Assembly (NCBI RefSeq): GCF_048128805.1
Contig: NC_136016.1
Coordinates: forward strand, 8,060,501-8,124,500
DNA from: Centroberyx gerrardi
Lineage: Eukaryota; Chordata; Actinopteri; Beryciformes; Berycidae
DNA length: 64,000 nt
Direction of reading: 5' to 3'
The notes below the pieces were generated by a model. It saw only the letters and a list, made by a program, of their open reading frames with translations, was not told the origin of the DNA and did no database searches. Positions 43,452 to 64,000 of the stretch are shown here, in pieces (the stretch's first letter is position 1; each line of letters starts with the position of its first letter). Made by a program: the position numbers and the translations under genes.

Positions 43452-43512
43452 GGGCTTGAACCCCTAAACAACACAACTAAAGGGTTCCAGTCCTACGGGC
43501 TTGAACCCCTAA
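43452..43512. repeat. 16-bp direct repeat, period 45
   Basis: GGGCTTGAACCCCTAA occurs identically at 43452-43467 and 43497-43512. The first copy's GAACCC can also pair with a GGGTTC at 43482-43487 to form a hairpin. Function is unknown. Confidence 0.7.
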
Positions 43513-46329
43513 TTGTGACCCATCCAATCAGCCATACACAATGCCAGCCTTCTCTGATGAACTGCAGTGTCAAGTACAACAGTAATTGCAGAAACAACTG
43601 GCCTGATTTGCATGAAGCTGTCTGTCTGCTGCAGGGCCACTCCACTAACCCACTCCCAACAGATGGCCTCGTTTCGCTGGCATCTGATGAGGTCTTTGGG
43701 GAGAGACCCAAATTTAATTCTCCATTGGTTAAACCACTGAACCAGGTCGACCAAGTGCCCAGAAAACATTGAGCGTTTAGTCAAGCTTCCAAGAATTGGT
43801 CCAATTAAATTTGGAATACAAATTGGGATGAAAAAAAAAAGATCAGTGCAGGCTCACATTGATTAAACAGGCAAAAGTGTTAAAAAGTGAAATCTACCTA
43901 TCATGTAGAGAAATGAAATCATTCATTTCAACTATTGCACTGAACAAAACCACTAAAAAGCAAAAAGTTGTATCAATTACATCCATTCCACAAGTGCAAC
44001 AGAGGATTGTATTAATTATGTAGTGCTCAATGCAGAATAAAGTTGATTTGTACAAAATTGACTTTTCCCATAGCATGACTAGGTTTCATACACCCAGGTG
44101 TCTCACATCTGGTTTCCCTGGCTGAATTTGGCTCTTGCAGCCCACGGTGTGGGGAAAAAAAAACCTCTCAGAGATGATCTGAAAACTACTGTGCAGTCAC
44201 TTCGCAGTTCCTGTGCCACTTGTCCGGCCACATGAGTCTATTGACAGAACATTAAGCGGGGCCGTCTAAGGCCAATGCTGGCGGCGACCAGCGCTCTCGC
44301 TGCGTGAGGAGCAGCCGGTGACAAGCCCTGGCGTAGAGATCGATGGCGGAAGCCCACCTGGAGATGGATGATGCGAGAACATTAGCGCTAATAAGTGTCT
44401 GCCACGCTGCAGACGGAGACGGAGCCTCACCTGCTGGCTGCTATCGACTGGGAAGGGGAGCAGAGGGGAGCGGAGCTGTCCATCCCCATCGCCTCCTCCC
44501 TGCTTAGGGGACAGCCAGAATCCAAGAGAAATGACAGGCCGCTATGACTCGGTTTCTGCTTCAGCTGAGAATGACAAATTAAAAAGAAAGCAGGGACTGT
44601 ATCTTTCTACTCAACACACCCCCAACTTTTCCCTCAATAGAAGCAACTACTGTGTCTGTGAGTGACTGAGATCCACTGCTGTACAATGGGACACTGCCCT
44701 GAAGACAAGCTTAACCAGAACAGTAGATAGGGTAGGGAATTAATACTAGCATTAATAAATACTAGAGGCAAATGGTGGGACATTTTGACTATTTCTGGTA
44801 ATTCTTTGTACTCTACTTGCTAGTTTGACAGATGTCCAACTATAATTCGGAGGTCCTATCATCCTAAATATCATGAAATATCAAAACAGTAAAAAAAAAG
44901 AAAATCACAAAATAGTGAAAGTGGCTGTTCAACTTTAGAGTCCAGAAGCCACTGTGGTCAGATTCCTGTTCCAGCAGCAGACCAGTGGACCATGAGCATG
45001 TGCAAACGATGACACCATCAGCACTCCTTGTCATATGTAGCCTACAGACTCATATGTTGTAATCACTAATCACCTTGTGGTTCCAATCAGCCTCCGTAAT
45101 TGAACATTAGCTCATGAATCAAAAATAACAGCGACACGATTACCATCTGAATCCATTCAACAGCCAATTAGTCACACCGAACCTGTCATCCAAATGCGTT
45201 CACCACTTTATTAATATATTTATGTAATTCAGAAGCCACCAGTCATGATGCAGCCATCTTTGAAAATGAATTTGAGTGTGACATTTTCCCTCCAAAATGG
45301 AACAGGAAAAAACTGTCCCATTGTCTTGTGCTTCAGGTATTCAGTTGCTGACATTTAAAAAGAAATTCAAAGATAATACCGGCGCTTGCCATTGACTGCC
45401 ATTCTTAAAATCTTTCAATTAAGGCAGAGTCTATGGCTGTCTGTTTTCCCTCACAAAGAGATTCTGATAATGGCCCTTCTGGCATTTATGAGAAAACTGC
45501 TCCCAGGGAAGAAGCTACACTTTACACACCATCTTGGAGCCTAATTGGGCAAGAAGTGAGGCCCCATTAACTAATAGCTCGCAATACAGTATATGCCAAG
45601 AGCTGAGACACAGTATTTCCACGGAACCAATCCCATTTAAAAGTTAGACTTCTATAAAAGTAGTGATACTGACATGACAGTGTCTCTCTCAGTGTCCCTA
45701 TATATGTCAATTCCATAAAGTGACTGACTGGCTTCACTGGGCCAACTGCTTCCATTATGGGTATGAATTTGAGCTGGGGGGCATTCCAAGAACTTGTTTC
45801 CATATCTTCAAAAACAAAATGCCAAGACACAGCATCAACTGTTTTTATATTCTAAAGGCCTGCAGTACATTATTAATAATCATTGGCACCGCAGTTAATC
45901 TCTGCACATGAATAAACATGTATTTGCACATCCTCTAATGAAAACAACATTGAAACTACAAAGATTGTTACAAAGACAGTCCTAAACCGCACACTGTTGC
46001 ATATCACCACAGAAGAACGGCCAACTTAAAACACTTCACTTCAATGACTGTCACCACACTGTCATCAGCTGCGTTGACGTGTTATAATGAGGCTGAGCTG
46101 GATGACAAGATGACACCTACTCATCTCGAGGCGGACTAATTCTAATTTCGTTTCCTATTACTCTCCATGCAGCCCAGGTGCCTCTTTTCTCACGGTTCCT
46201 AAACAATAATCCATCCCAGGGCTGCACATCAGCTGTAACGCCAGCCGCGCTACTGTAGTAGGCTACCTAAACAGTGTTGGCAACGTATGATTCATTTTGT
46301 GATTGGAAGATCAATAACCAATTTGAAGA

Positions 46330-46570
46330 TGACTTGGTGGAGGGGATCCAGATTGCGGGGCCCGCTCTTCGATGTGCAGTGTAAATCTCGGGCCGGTGGA
46401 CGCTCCACGGCTCCGGGGGGGAATGATTTATGCCTCGGTCCGGAGGCGCGCGCGCTGTAACGTTTAGGCTCTCATCGAACGGCCCGGGCTAATTTGAGTG
46501 GTCTCAGTGAAAGAGGCTGCCGGGCGAATAGTGGGGATGGAGAGGGAAGGGGTCAGGGTGCTACTGCTGG
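46330..46570. other. GC-rich CpG block
   Basis: Dense CpG and GGCCC/GCGCGC words in otherwise AT-rich DNA. No open frame is supported. It may be an enhancer, or the promoter of an unannotated transcript. A second block lies at 47250-47660. Confidence 0.4.
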
Positions 46571-46715
46571 AGGAAGTGCGGCTAAGTAGTGATTGCTAAG
46601 GAGGGGGGGAAAGAACTAATAAAGGCATATCGCTCGTTAATCATCGGCTTTATCATCATAATCATCATCATGAGCGCGCTGAGCAGCTCACAGCAGTATA
46701 ACATTCTTTTCATCT

Positions 46716-46740
46716 CCCTCTCTCTCTCTCTCTCTTTCTC
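46716..46740. repeat. (CT)n run
   Basis: Pyrimidine CT repeat with one TTT interruption, followed by purine-rich GAGAGAGA at 46760-46790. The two could pair or form a triplex-prone tract. Confidence 0.85.
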
Positions 46741-47249
46741 TTTGCAAGATCCGGACAGAGATGACGAGAGAGAGAGACGAAGAGACCGAAAAGGAGAGAT
46801 GGAGTTCATGACTAGATGCGAGTTGAGACTCTGGAAGGTAAATGGTTGTGCCAGGCCATCATCTTCAGACCAGAGTCAACCATCCACAAAAGCATTGCAA
46901 AGAGACAATCATTTAAATGTTCCCCTCGCATCAGAGTAGCAACGGCTCGGCCGCCTGCATGGTCTCCCAGTTCAGCGGGAGAGCTGGTTGCATAAGCGGC
47001 AAATATGAATGGATCCAAGGCGACAGGAGAGGGGAAAGTTAGATGGAGGGAACTCATTAGGAGCGCTGCACTCTCCTCACAAACCCCATCTCAGTAATGC
47101 AGGGGAATTTGTGAACTGGCCATGAGCTTTGAAGGATATCTCATAATGCTTGACAAGCGAAAACCACCACCATGCAGCTAATAGCTATATTGTCACAGGG
47201 ATAAATACAAAGGCATGAGTTCGCACGCATGTAGACTTTGTCACTCTGG

Positions 47250-47660
47250 TCATGTGAGACACACGCTGCGCGAAGGCAATTCCCCTCACTCCCCGAGTTC
47301 CCGCACAGATCTGTTCCGCTGCCAGGCCAGATGTGAGATGGAGGGATCGTGTGGGTGCGAGGCGAGGGGTTGAGTGAGGAGAAGAGGAGTGGAAAAAGGT
47401 GTGCTTCATTAAGTGCTCAGCTCCCAGGTGGCCATTTGTCCCGGTAGTGTTGTCCCTGCGGAGCGGAGCAGCGCGGCGTGGCGAGGAGATGAACACGGGC
47501 CCACGGCGAGCAGCGGTGGCAGCAGCGGCATCCTCGAGCCCGCAGCTGCCAGCGGCTCCATCAATCTCCACACTCCGGTAACTAAACCGCACGCCACGGA
47601 GCAGCGCTCGCTCCCCGACTTGGCCAATTACAGTGATCCATTAAGAAGAAGGAGCGCAGC
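47250..47660. other. second GC-rich CpG block
   Basis: A region of GC-rich sequence with many CpG and GCAGCGG words. Open frames on both strands here are expected from base composition alone, and none resembles a known protein. It may be a CpG island or conserved regulatory block. Confidence 0.4.
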
Positions 47661-50650
47661 ACCAACAGATGGGAGAACGGCGGTGTGTTCAATCGCTGGC
47701 CGTGTTTGTTGACAGAAGAGACAAAGCCTATTTTGCTGTTGATGTGCTTCTTGCCTCTGGTCTAAGGGGAAAAAAATAGACCGATGAAGTGTAGGCTGGG
47801 CCTATTTGTGTCAACTCTGCACCTTTTCAATGTTTCCTTGTAGGATAATTCCTGTTTCCATGGGACATTTCGGTGGTTATTTGGCCAGAGAGTGGTCTAA
47901 GACTCAGGTGAAAGTGGAATCCATGGTACGATACAACGATAATGAGAGGAGATTTGAAAATGTGAGACATGCTATTGCCCCTCTAACTCCCATTAAGCAT
48001 TAGCAGTGTATACATTTGCCTGATGTTTGTATGTTTGACTTAACTAGAGAACCAAACCATACATTCCTGTTTCCCCTGGCTCCTACATTAGTCTTAGGCC
48101 AAAGAACCACCTGGATATCACATGAAAAAACAGAATTACCCTCTTAATATTCAAAATCGACCTATACAGTCAAGTGCAATGGTGTTGCGCAGTCTAGTCA
48201 ATCCATCAGAGAGCACTCAGATGGGCTTAAAAGCAACTCTCAGAGCATTTTTCAGTTAAAAATGTGAACTGTCAGACAGATTATTATTTTGAAACTGTTG
48301 TTCAATAAATTCACCCACTGTTACCCTGCCATGTCACCAACATCTACATGAAAACCAAAAACTTGCAGAAAGATTCAATCTGTTACAAAGCTCTTATTCA
48401 GGTGTTATGAATGTATTATAAGCCTTAGTTCATGTAAAATTGTAGACTGGAGCTCAGTGACCGTACCCCCCCCTACTGGTAAGGCAAACTACATGAGTGA
48501 AATACACACAAGACCATGGGGAACTGCACACACACGAGAGACTATGATCAAACGCACACATTACGCAGCATAGTCCACTAGGGAGTTCCCTCTGAAGTAA
48601 ACTTAATCCTACCACACAGAGATATTATGAGAAATATGATCAGAGACATTAGAAACTCAATGGACCGCACAGCGACGAAGCAACATGGGTGCTTTTCACA
48701 GCTTTGGCTCAAGTGCATTCTGTTCATTTTTTGAGCCCATTTGTGGTTATTTACTTCCAGGGGGCTATGAAGGTAGATGGAGGAGGAGCAGAGAGCAGCA
48801 AGATGGAGCTGTTAAAGTAATGGGTCCATCTTTAATGAGCGGCTGGGGACCGCAATGGCTGGTGACAGAGAGGGTCCCTCCGCTGAGTCTCCATCACAGT
48901 GGAGGGGTTCATCCTAAATCACGGTCTTATTGCTATGAGCAGCGCACCAATATCCCTCCCCAGGGACACAACTTCAGGTTTTTATGGGGGCTTGGGTAAT
49001 TGAACAGCAGGAGGTAAAAAGGTCTAATCCACCTATCCGTAAAGGAAGTGTAGACAAACTAAATGACTGGTGAATTGATATTGGTATTCTCTCTCTCTCC
49101 CTTTCCCTCTTAACAGTTTGTCACCGAGATACGTTTGTGCACCAGTGGTGTTTGGCATTGGAGCGATGGTATCATCTAGGGTACACGTGTCCTGGTGTAA
49201 ATAAGCCTGTCACTTTAGCCACTAGTTCATATGGAATATAGGACAGGCTGAGGAATGGCTGCGGTGTCGCTTTATAGCCCCTCAAAGCAAACTTGTCAGG
49301 GAAACTAGCCCACGAGACAGCTCAGATTGGCACAACAAATCGGCTTTGTCTCCGTATTTTACAATTACCCAACACAGAGACAGACTATATAGCATTTTTA
49401 GTCTCCGAACTGACTAAAGGAAATATCAATTGACACAAACTCACTGTTGCTTTTGCCAGTGGGAAGGAACACATTACAGTGGGTCATAAAATAAAACAAC
49501 CTCAAAGGCAGACTTCTACTTCCACAATCAAGCAAAATGCTGACAAGGGTAAAGCAACAGAATAATATGAATTGTGAGAGAGCTCCTGATATGACTGCCA
49601 TGATACTTGGGCCACAATGTGATACTACTGCCCATCTTACATTTTGCAAGGCACAAACTATTACAATTAGACACTGGATTTAGAATATATTACAATTTTC
49701 ATTTGAATACAGTAAAACGCTAAATAATATCCCTCAGGGGTGACAAAATGTCAAAATCAAGTACTGCACACCTGTGAGTAAACAGCCATGAAGTCTAAAA
49801 GAAAATTATTTTGGACTTCAGTAATATTCATCTTTTGATAGTGTATCATTATACTTGCTGATTCATTTATAGCTTTGGAACTTCTACACGAATATGTTCA
49901 CTTTGGCATCATCTTATCAATACAGCATCCTACTGTAAAGTATTAAATGCAGTCCCTGGCACTAAATCGGTGTTATTCTTCGAAGTCGCACCGCCATATA
50001 TCTTCATAATCCCAAATTAAGTACTCGAACATGAATAAGATGTTAAGTAGAGTGCAAAGATAAAAGGATGTATCTGTGCATTTCTCATCTCAATTAGAAG
50101 TCATAAATCCCCCAGAGTTTAAGGGATACTTGCAATCATTTTAACATGTCTCATTTATGTTTTGATTAAAAGGGATGTCTCTGTTAGGACCGCAGGGCTT
50201 TTCACAGAAGAAATCCAATTAACATTCAGTAGGGAGGCCCAGCGGGGGACCACTTTTTAACCAGGAACCCACCGTGCAGCCTGGGTGGCAAATCAAGTCT
50301 GAAACTGCCTGCTTCAGAAACACTGCAATTATATACTTTGTCACACAGAAAAACTCAACCTGCTTAATTCTGAGGTGTTCATCTGCGAATTGGAGTCAAA
50401 CATGCACATGTATGGAGATCTTAACGGCATCCCTTTGCTTTGGCCATTCTCTTACACCCGCCCAACCCCCCCACACACACACACGCACACACACTTCCAG
50501 GACAAGAACTGCACAGGGGGACCGTTGCGTAGTGCGCTGCCACCTTAACAGTGACAGCTCCATAACAAGCTCTGTGCATGGGAGAGCCTAGAGGTCCACT
50601 CTGCCAATGCTACTCTGATAAGCACTCAAGGCACACACAGACAGCTTCCT

Positions 50651-50652
<2 letters not shown>

Positions 50653-50686
<34 letters not shown>
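50653..50686. repeat. (CA)n microsatellite
   Basis: Seventeen CA units. A second, interrupted CA run lies at 50472-50494. Confidence 0.95.
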
Positions 50687-50688
<2 letters not shown>

Positions 50689-53600
50689 CAACCTGCCACA
50701 CGTGACAGGCCCTTGGCTCGGTCGCTCTGCTCCACTGCTATTCCCCACAGTCCAGTGTCACAGCCTCCTCACACAGATGTAACCCACAGCACAGCGAGCA
50801 CTTTGAGACATGGGAAAAGCGCCGGTTGAGGATCCCTTTCTTCAAATATGACCAGGAAACCGGCTAAGAAAGTCAAACGCACTCAAACTTGTTCACTATA
50901 CTTTGTTTATCCCCAATCAACAACCCCTGCCATGTGTTGGAATCTAATCACATCCTAAAAATGATCAAGGCCAAAAGCCTGCAAAATGTCTCCTTTGAAA
51001 TGTGTGGGAAACATCTGTCACTGGCAGCTTTGAAACCCAGAGAGACACATCTGTCTGATGTGGTAACATGGCCAAAGTACCCCAGGATCATCAAGACATA
51101 GCCAGGCGGCTGCACACCTCATCCTCCCACATGACCCTTTGCAAACCGTTGCTCTAACATGTTACATTTTAAAACTGCAATACATCTCTTAAAGCTAAAA
51201 ATCACATTTCATACTCCCCAATACGCTTCCTGTAAGCACTTTGAAATCTTTGCCAGGGAAGAGAATGTATTTTTCTTTTTGAAATTATGATTGGTCTTGT
51301 GCGGACATGGAACAGATGGTGTTATCTGCCTCATGGGTGGAAGGAGCAACAAGTGTGCAATTAAAGGCCTGAAGAGGTGTCGTCAGTTCAAAACAGATAA
51401 ACTCAGGGAAGCAAACCAATTCAGTCATATACTGGAAAATTAATAGTTCCTACTTGGTGCATTTGGCCAGTTAAATTTGACGTCTAGAATCCTGATATAT
51501 GGTAAAATGTAATCAACGAGCAAACATAAATGCTAATGACCAATTTCCGCAATTTTAAGCGGTCAGCAACAAGACATGTAGACTAACTTTGTGACAATTC
51601 AAAACTAACCATACTCACATACACTACTGAAGCTAATTATGTACCCACATGACAACTATAAATTGCCTATCCAGCTGTTTTTACTAAGCTATGCAGAAGT
51701 TTTGAGTATTATGTTGAAAAGGCTTTTTTTTAATTCAGGATTTCAAATGAGTCTTGATGCAACGTAATCTAATTTCCACACAAAATGTGGAACCATGCAG
51801 CTCTAATAAATTCCCTGTAGTCCCTCCACAGACAGCAGAGCGCCTGACACTTACAGTAGCCTGCATAGGGTTGTGTGTTAGTGGTGGTCAGGCCACACCT
51901 CACTGTCTGGGGAATACATGTTGGGTGTGTTCAAGCAGCAAAGGCCTCCATGGTTAATATTGCCCCGCTCCATCTTTCACTCCAGCTGAGTCAGTATCAA
52001 TCACATGACGCTCCAATGATAGATAGGCAATCTAATATCAACACTAGGAGGAAAAAATACTTCGCTCACTCAATCCTTGACCTTATGGAGCGAGCAGTCA
52101 GTTTGGTTAAAAGGTACGGCTATCACATAAAAATGGATTTTTCTTTTGGATCAATTGCAGGGGGGAAACATTTGAACTAAAAATGGCCATAGAAGGCTGT
52201 CACTAATAAAGGATTGCTGTTGTCTCGGATTTCCACACCTCCTCCGCCTCCTCTACAGCGGCCGGTATTTAAGAGGATTTTTGACTTCAGGCCATTTAGA
52301 CCAAAGTAAAAGACAATGCAAGCAGATTTTAGTGGCTGTGAAGGAACTGCCGTTGGACTAGGAACCGTCTCAGCATGTGTAGAGCCAGAGGAGAGACCAA
52401 TTACCATCAAACGGCAGCGGCTATGCCACTGTTGAGGCGCCACACAGGACACAGAGGAAGTGGAGAAACATTTAGGTCACGCCGAGTTCAAACACACTCG
52501 CAGCTATAACTCCATGAGTTGAGGACATCGCAGCTGAGCCAAGAGTCACGATGTACGATGGCACGGAATCATATTAGGGTCTGAATGTCAAGAATATGAA
52601 TGGTCTCCTAAGAAATATTGTGGTCTAAACAACTACGCTACAATTCAGTGATTATTTATTAAACCCGTTAGTTGGAAAGTCGTTGGGAGAAAATATTTTG
52701 CCATTGTTGAATAGAATATTGTCTTTTATCTCAGTGGTTCTCTCAAGATGAGCTGTGGCACACTGCAGGGAACGCAGGTGTGGTGGGAGATTTTGTGAAA
52801 TGTAGGATAAATCAGTATCACTTCAGCATGTTGTCGCTGTCTGGTGAAAACCTTGCATCTCAAAAATAGCTACTTTTCATGAGCTAAGAAAAACTGTCTT
52901 GCTTTTAGCTTGATGACAAAGCATTTGGACTATATCCAACGGGGTTTTGAAAGGGTTTCATACGCATTTTCTCAACCCATACAGGAGCATATAATCCTTC
53001 AGTTGAAGATATAACATGAAAATCACCAAAATTAGAGTTACAAAGTTTTCACAGGATAACAGCAATATATTACTTCTAATGGGACTACATTTCAGCTAAA
53101 TTAGCATAAGATCACACTTGGGTCTTCAAACCTAATGCAGTTTGGACTTTGTCTTTGTTTTTCTTAACCCCACTTTTGCTTTAGCTATGTAACATTAACA
53201 ATAAACTATTTGATGTGCTGTGGATTTGTCTGTACTTGCACCAAAAAGGTTGAAAACTACTATTTCTGCTGGTTGACTGTGACCCGCTCCAGTAAGCCAG
53301 CTACTGTAACAAGATGCACCTGTGCTGGGCAACTTGCCAAAAGACCATTTCTTAATAAATCCCTTGGAATACTGCATAGATTAATTAGAGTCGGCAAGGA
53401 ACATGACCACCTGTACATTAGAGTGATCTCTTTGATGTCTAAAATTTCATTTTCAACAGGTGACTTCAGTATTTGCATGGTCATACATACTGTAAATGTA
53501 ATGCGAAAAAAATCATTGAAGTTGGGCAAAAACGAGGCTTATAGGGCAGTTAAACTGGAGGAGGATAAAAATATTAGAAGGGTACACACTCATCCCCCAC

Positions 53601-56600
53601 ATATCAACTGTCTCTATTGGCAATAGACTGTAAAATGGTAGGAATTAATATCTGTAATTCATAATTAGTGTCTAGTAACATCAACTGCGAAATATCCTGA
53701 TGTCCCATGTGTTGTCATACAATAAGATTTCTATCATGCAGAGGACAAAATATGAATAATTTCATGAGCAGAACAGGGCTCATGACAACAAATCCTATTT
53801 TTGTCTTATGTCTTCAGTCCAAACAAATGTAAGCCACAGCTCTCAGGGTTTCATCAAACATATCAAAATTCAACCGATAACGCCTTTAATCTGCGGCCAA
53901 GAGAACCTTGCAGAACTCCTCTGAATACAACAGGGACTTGCCACTAAATATGATCAAAAATAATATGCAAATATAAAGTAAATAGCTCATAATGAATTTA
54001 AATAGGCCTGCCCATTCATAATACAGTACCCTACAATATCAGAACTGACCTTTTGGGATAATAGGATAGCAAAAGAGGAAGAATTATAAGGCTAAGTCCT
54101 TCCAACTTCAAAGAGAATCCAATGATAAAGTGCTTCATGATTTTTACTGTGTGTTCTCTGGGGGTCTATTGATGATTAATGCAATAGGCTAACTGCTAAG
54201 AAAAATTGGCGTACATACAAGGCAACATAAAACAGGATATGCTGTATTACTGTAGTACTTTGTGTGTCTGCTCACGTAAGTCCAAAATACTACTGTACCA
54301 ATTTAGGATTTGCCTGATCCCCTTTCTCGGTCCTTTCCTTTCCCCCTGCTTCATACTCACCAGCGAAACTATGGAGAGCTGACTGTGGGACTTGTAAGAT
54401 TCAACACAGTGTGAAGGGCTACAGATAAACTGAAAAAAACAAATAAAACATAACTGTAAGCAAATTACAGAAATATTGTTTGGGAAGGGCAAAAAGAATT
54501 TGCAAGCTCACAGTATTCATGATCTGTAGGAGCAAGTTAAAATGCATGAAAATAGGATCCTTGGAGCACTTTTTGAAAAAAAAGAAAGTAGCTAGCTTTA
54601 TCACTGCAAGTTTCCCAGTGTGACATAAATCATACAGCACAAAATAAAGAGTATTTCCTTAATGAATTATTGTTCCATCATTACTCCATCTCTCTCTTTG
54701 TGATTAGCTTAGAAATAAAAGTTTTATGTACAAATTGCATCATTCAGTAATCTAACAAAAGGTCATTTCCCATCTCCAAACTGCAGTGCAGCCATGTGTC
54801 AAAGTCTGATCCTGGATCTAAAAGAATGAACACTGTGTTCATGTTTTTATGCCAGATGGTAGCTGAAAGGTCAAACACACGTATGGGGCTCACTGCATAG
54901 GGATCAATCCAGTAGGATCCCCCTGTGTTTCTATGGTGGATCCCCTTGGGAGAGACGCCACCAAAGGATTTTTTGAAATCAGCAGGCTACAAAGAAGGAC
55001 CCCCTACTTCAGGTCCTGATTCCATGAAGGCAGACAGTCCCAAGCTGAGTGGAGAGACAGCTACACCCCATTCATTCACTTCCAGGAGTCCATTCAATAC
55101 TGCACACTCTGGGGAGAAAACTAATTGGACATTTAACTAAAAATATGTCATCAAACACCTGCAAAAGTAATTTCTACACACATTAGGCATGTAATTACAT
55201 TATTACACAATAAGAAAAAGTCACAATGTATTTATATATAATACCAAGCAAGATGTCGACCTTATTGCTTTAATTCCTCATTTTATCCTATGTTAGTAGC
55301 TGAACATAAAAAGTATTTTGTTATGGGGTAAATTAGTTTATATTTCAACTTCTTTTTAGATATTGTGAACCCAGTACCATATACCATATATGCTGAGCGT
55401 ATTGTTACATGCTTAGGTATACCGCAAAACATGTACATTGCCTAAGAAATTGTCAGCTGCATGTCATCAAACAAAGTGTCATGGCCCAACCTCTGAGACG
55501 AGCACCAAATAGCTTTCTCTTGACGCAAAGGAAGATGAGACTTGTCCAACAGGCAGAGGAATCACATAGGAGCCCCACCGCCTGACCGTCGCCTGTGACT
55601 GGATTCTCTCTGATCTACTCTTTACTTAATGAGGTGTCATGTACAGTTTATATAAAAGGTATGACCTTATTAAACCATGAGTGAAAGGGCGAAGCAATAG
55701 CTATGGAAAGATAAATGGCGAGGCTGTGTAGGGACTCACTTTGCCTTTAACATCCATGGGACAAGAAGCCTTCATTCAGACAGTTCAGAGAGGTATCCAT
55801 GACATTTGGCTTCATTCATACTGTGCTTTCAAATAGAATGACTGAAGAAAAGAAAAAAAAAAAAAAATGACGCAAGATATTACAGATCAGATAATTATAT
55901 TCATTGAAAATTTATTTTATTTATGTTGTTTGCAAAACATCTTTAAGAAAAAAACTCAATTTTCACTCAAGCAGAAGTATTCATCAATAAACAGCTTTTC
56001 AAACAACAGTTTTTAAACTGAAATCAGTTAAATTGCGGGTAAAAATACAAGTGATCAAATTGGGAAAATGAAATCAACATTTTGAAGCGTGACTGGTTTA
56101 AACGCCAGATTGTGATACTTACAGCAAAGCAAAATATTGTGTGCTGCATGGAGCCATGATTTGAGCTGCAACATTACTGCCAATATACATTAAGTTTCAA
56201 TACAATAGAGGATAATGGACCATTTCCCTAAGAGCCGGAGTGCTCTTTAAATCAAACCCCCTTCCTGAGACTGCGCCAAGCTTTCTAAAGCCTATTCTTG
56301 TTATTCTTTTCCTTTAACTTGATTTCTGACAGCCAATTCAATTAGGCTGGATATGTGTGGGTGTAAAAAAGGCAGCATGACAAACTCGGAAGATGGATGG
56401 CAACCTTTGCTTCACCATTAAAATCACAATTGTGTCGTATCAAAGCTCAATCCATCGGAGTTTTACCAGAAGCAGGAAAATAAACACAAACTTCCACTGC
56501 AGCGGCAGACGGGGGCAAAGCTAATCACCTGCTGCACTGCAGTTGTTCTTGTAAAGCATCTGCATACTTTATAGGTTTTCATTTTGGGCTGAGTGGATGA

Positions 56601-56758
56601 GATGGCATTTCGTACATCCGCCACCGTTAATTAAAAGTTTGTCTGACAAAAAATCTTGAAATAAAAAAATAGAGCCAAAGGCAGACCGAGAATGTTTTAG
56701 CTGGATAGAGGTTTGGTTTTCGGGAGGTAAGGCACGGTGACTCATGGGCCACCTGACC

Positions 56759-64000
<7,242 letters not shown>

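Larger units (their letters stand above)
40929..56758. other. chat 3' UTR and gene-poor interval before parg
   Basis: About 15.8 kb with no recognisable coding exon. Left part: chat 3' UTR with AATAAA at 41390, 42602 and 43253. Middle: a short direct repeat (43452-43512), a homeodomain-like palindrome (44381-44392), GC-rich CpG-containing blocks at 44.2-44.5, 46.3-46.6 and 47.25-47.7 kb, a CT run (46716-46740) and CA runs (50472-50494, 50653-50686). Right: the probable parg 3' UTR, with AATAAA on the minus strand at 55911-55916. Confidence 0.6.

Noticed and set aside
43392-43772. 126-codon open frame on the + strand
   Set aside because: No similarity recognised, no splice or promoter context, and an overlapping open frame on the other strand. 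It is most likely a chance frame in the chat 3' region.
47185-47712. Several overlapping open frames around 47.4 kb on both strands
   Set aside because: They coincide with a GC-rich block where stops are rare. Codon content is low-complexity (A, S, P, R) and no family is recognised.

Overview
The window reads as nuclear DNA from a teleost fish. It has spliced vertebrate genes with GT-AG introns, long AT-rich intergenic DNA, many CA, GT and GATA-like microsatellites, a tRNA-derived SINE of fish type, and degenerate DNA-transposon and LINE copies. Seven protein-coding genes can be read. Two run off the window ends.

Left third (about 0.5-20 kb): a retinal gene block. The 3' end of cdhr1 (photoreceptor cadherin, + strand) converges on two tandem minus-strand genes for LRR-Ig-FN3 membrane proteins, lrit2 and then lrit1. 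These are followed, divergently, by rgr (+), a retinal-binding opsin-like receptor with its TM7 lysine intact. The same four genes in the same order form a cluster in other vertebrates. A good CTCF motif lies on each side of rgr, in convergent orientation.

Middle third (about 25.9-41 kb): the cholinergic gene locus. The intronless slc18a3 (vesicular acetylcholine transporter) sits upstream of the fourteen coding exons of chat (choline acetyltransferase), probably nested in chat's first intron. One gene makes acetylcholine and the other loads it into synaptic vesicles. The full chat reading frame can be followed (634 codons plus stop). It shows a NAGNAG acceptor, a GC-AG intron and a possible upstream coding exon (25911-25961) that would give a different N-terminus.

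Right third (about 41-64 kb): a gene-poor stretch with GC-rich, possibly conserved non-coding blocks, then the last five exons of parg (poly(ADP-ribose) glycohydrolase, minus strand). The rest of parg lies beyond the right edge.

The strongest unusual signal is in cdhr1. Two alternative last exons, each with its own transmembrane helix and tail, align over 51 residues without a gap. They look like an ancient tandem exon duplication giving two membrane anchors for the same cadherin. No wholly new multi-gene system was found. Exon boundaries come from reading splice signals and phases by eye, not from transcripts.
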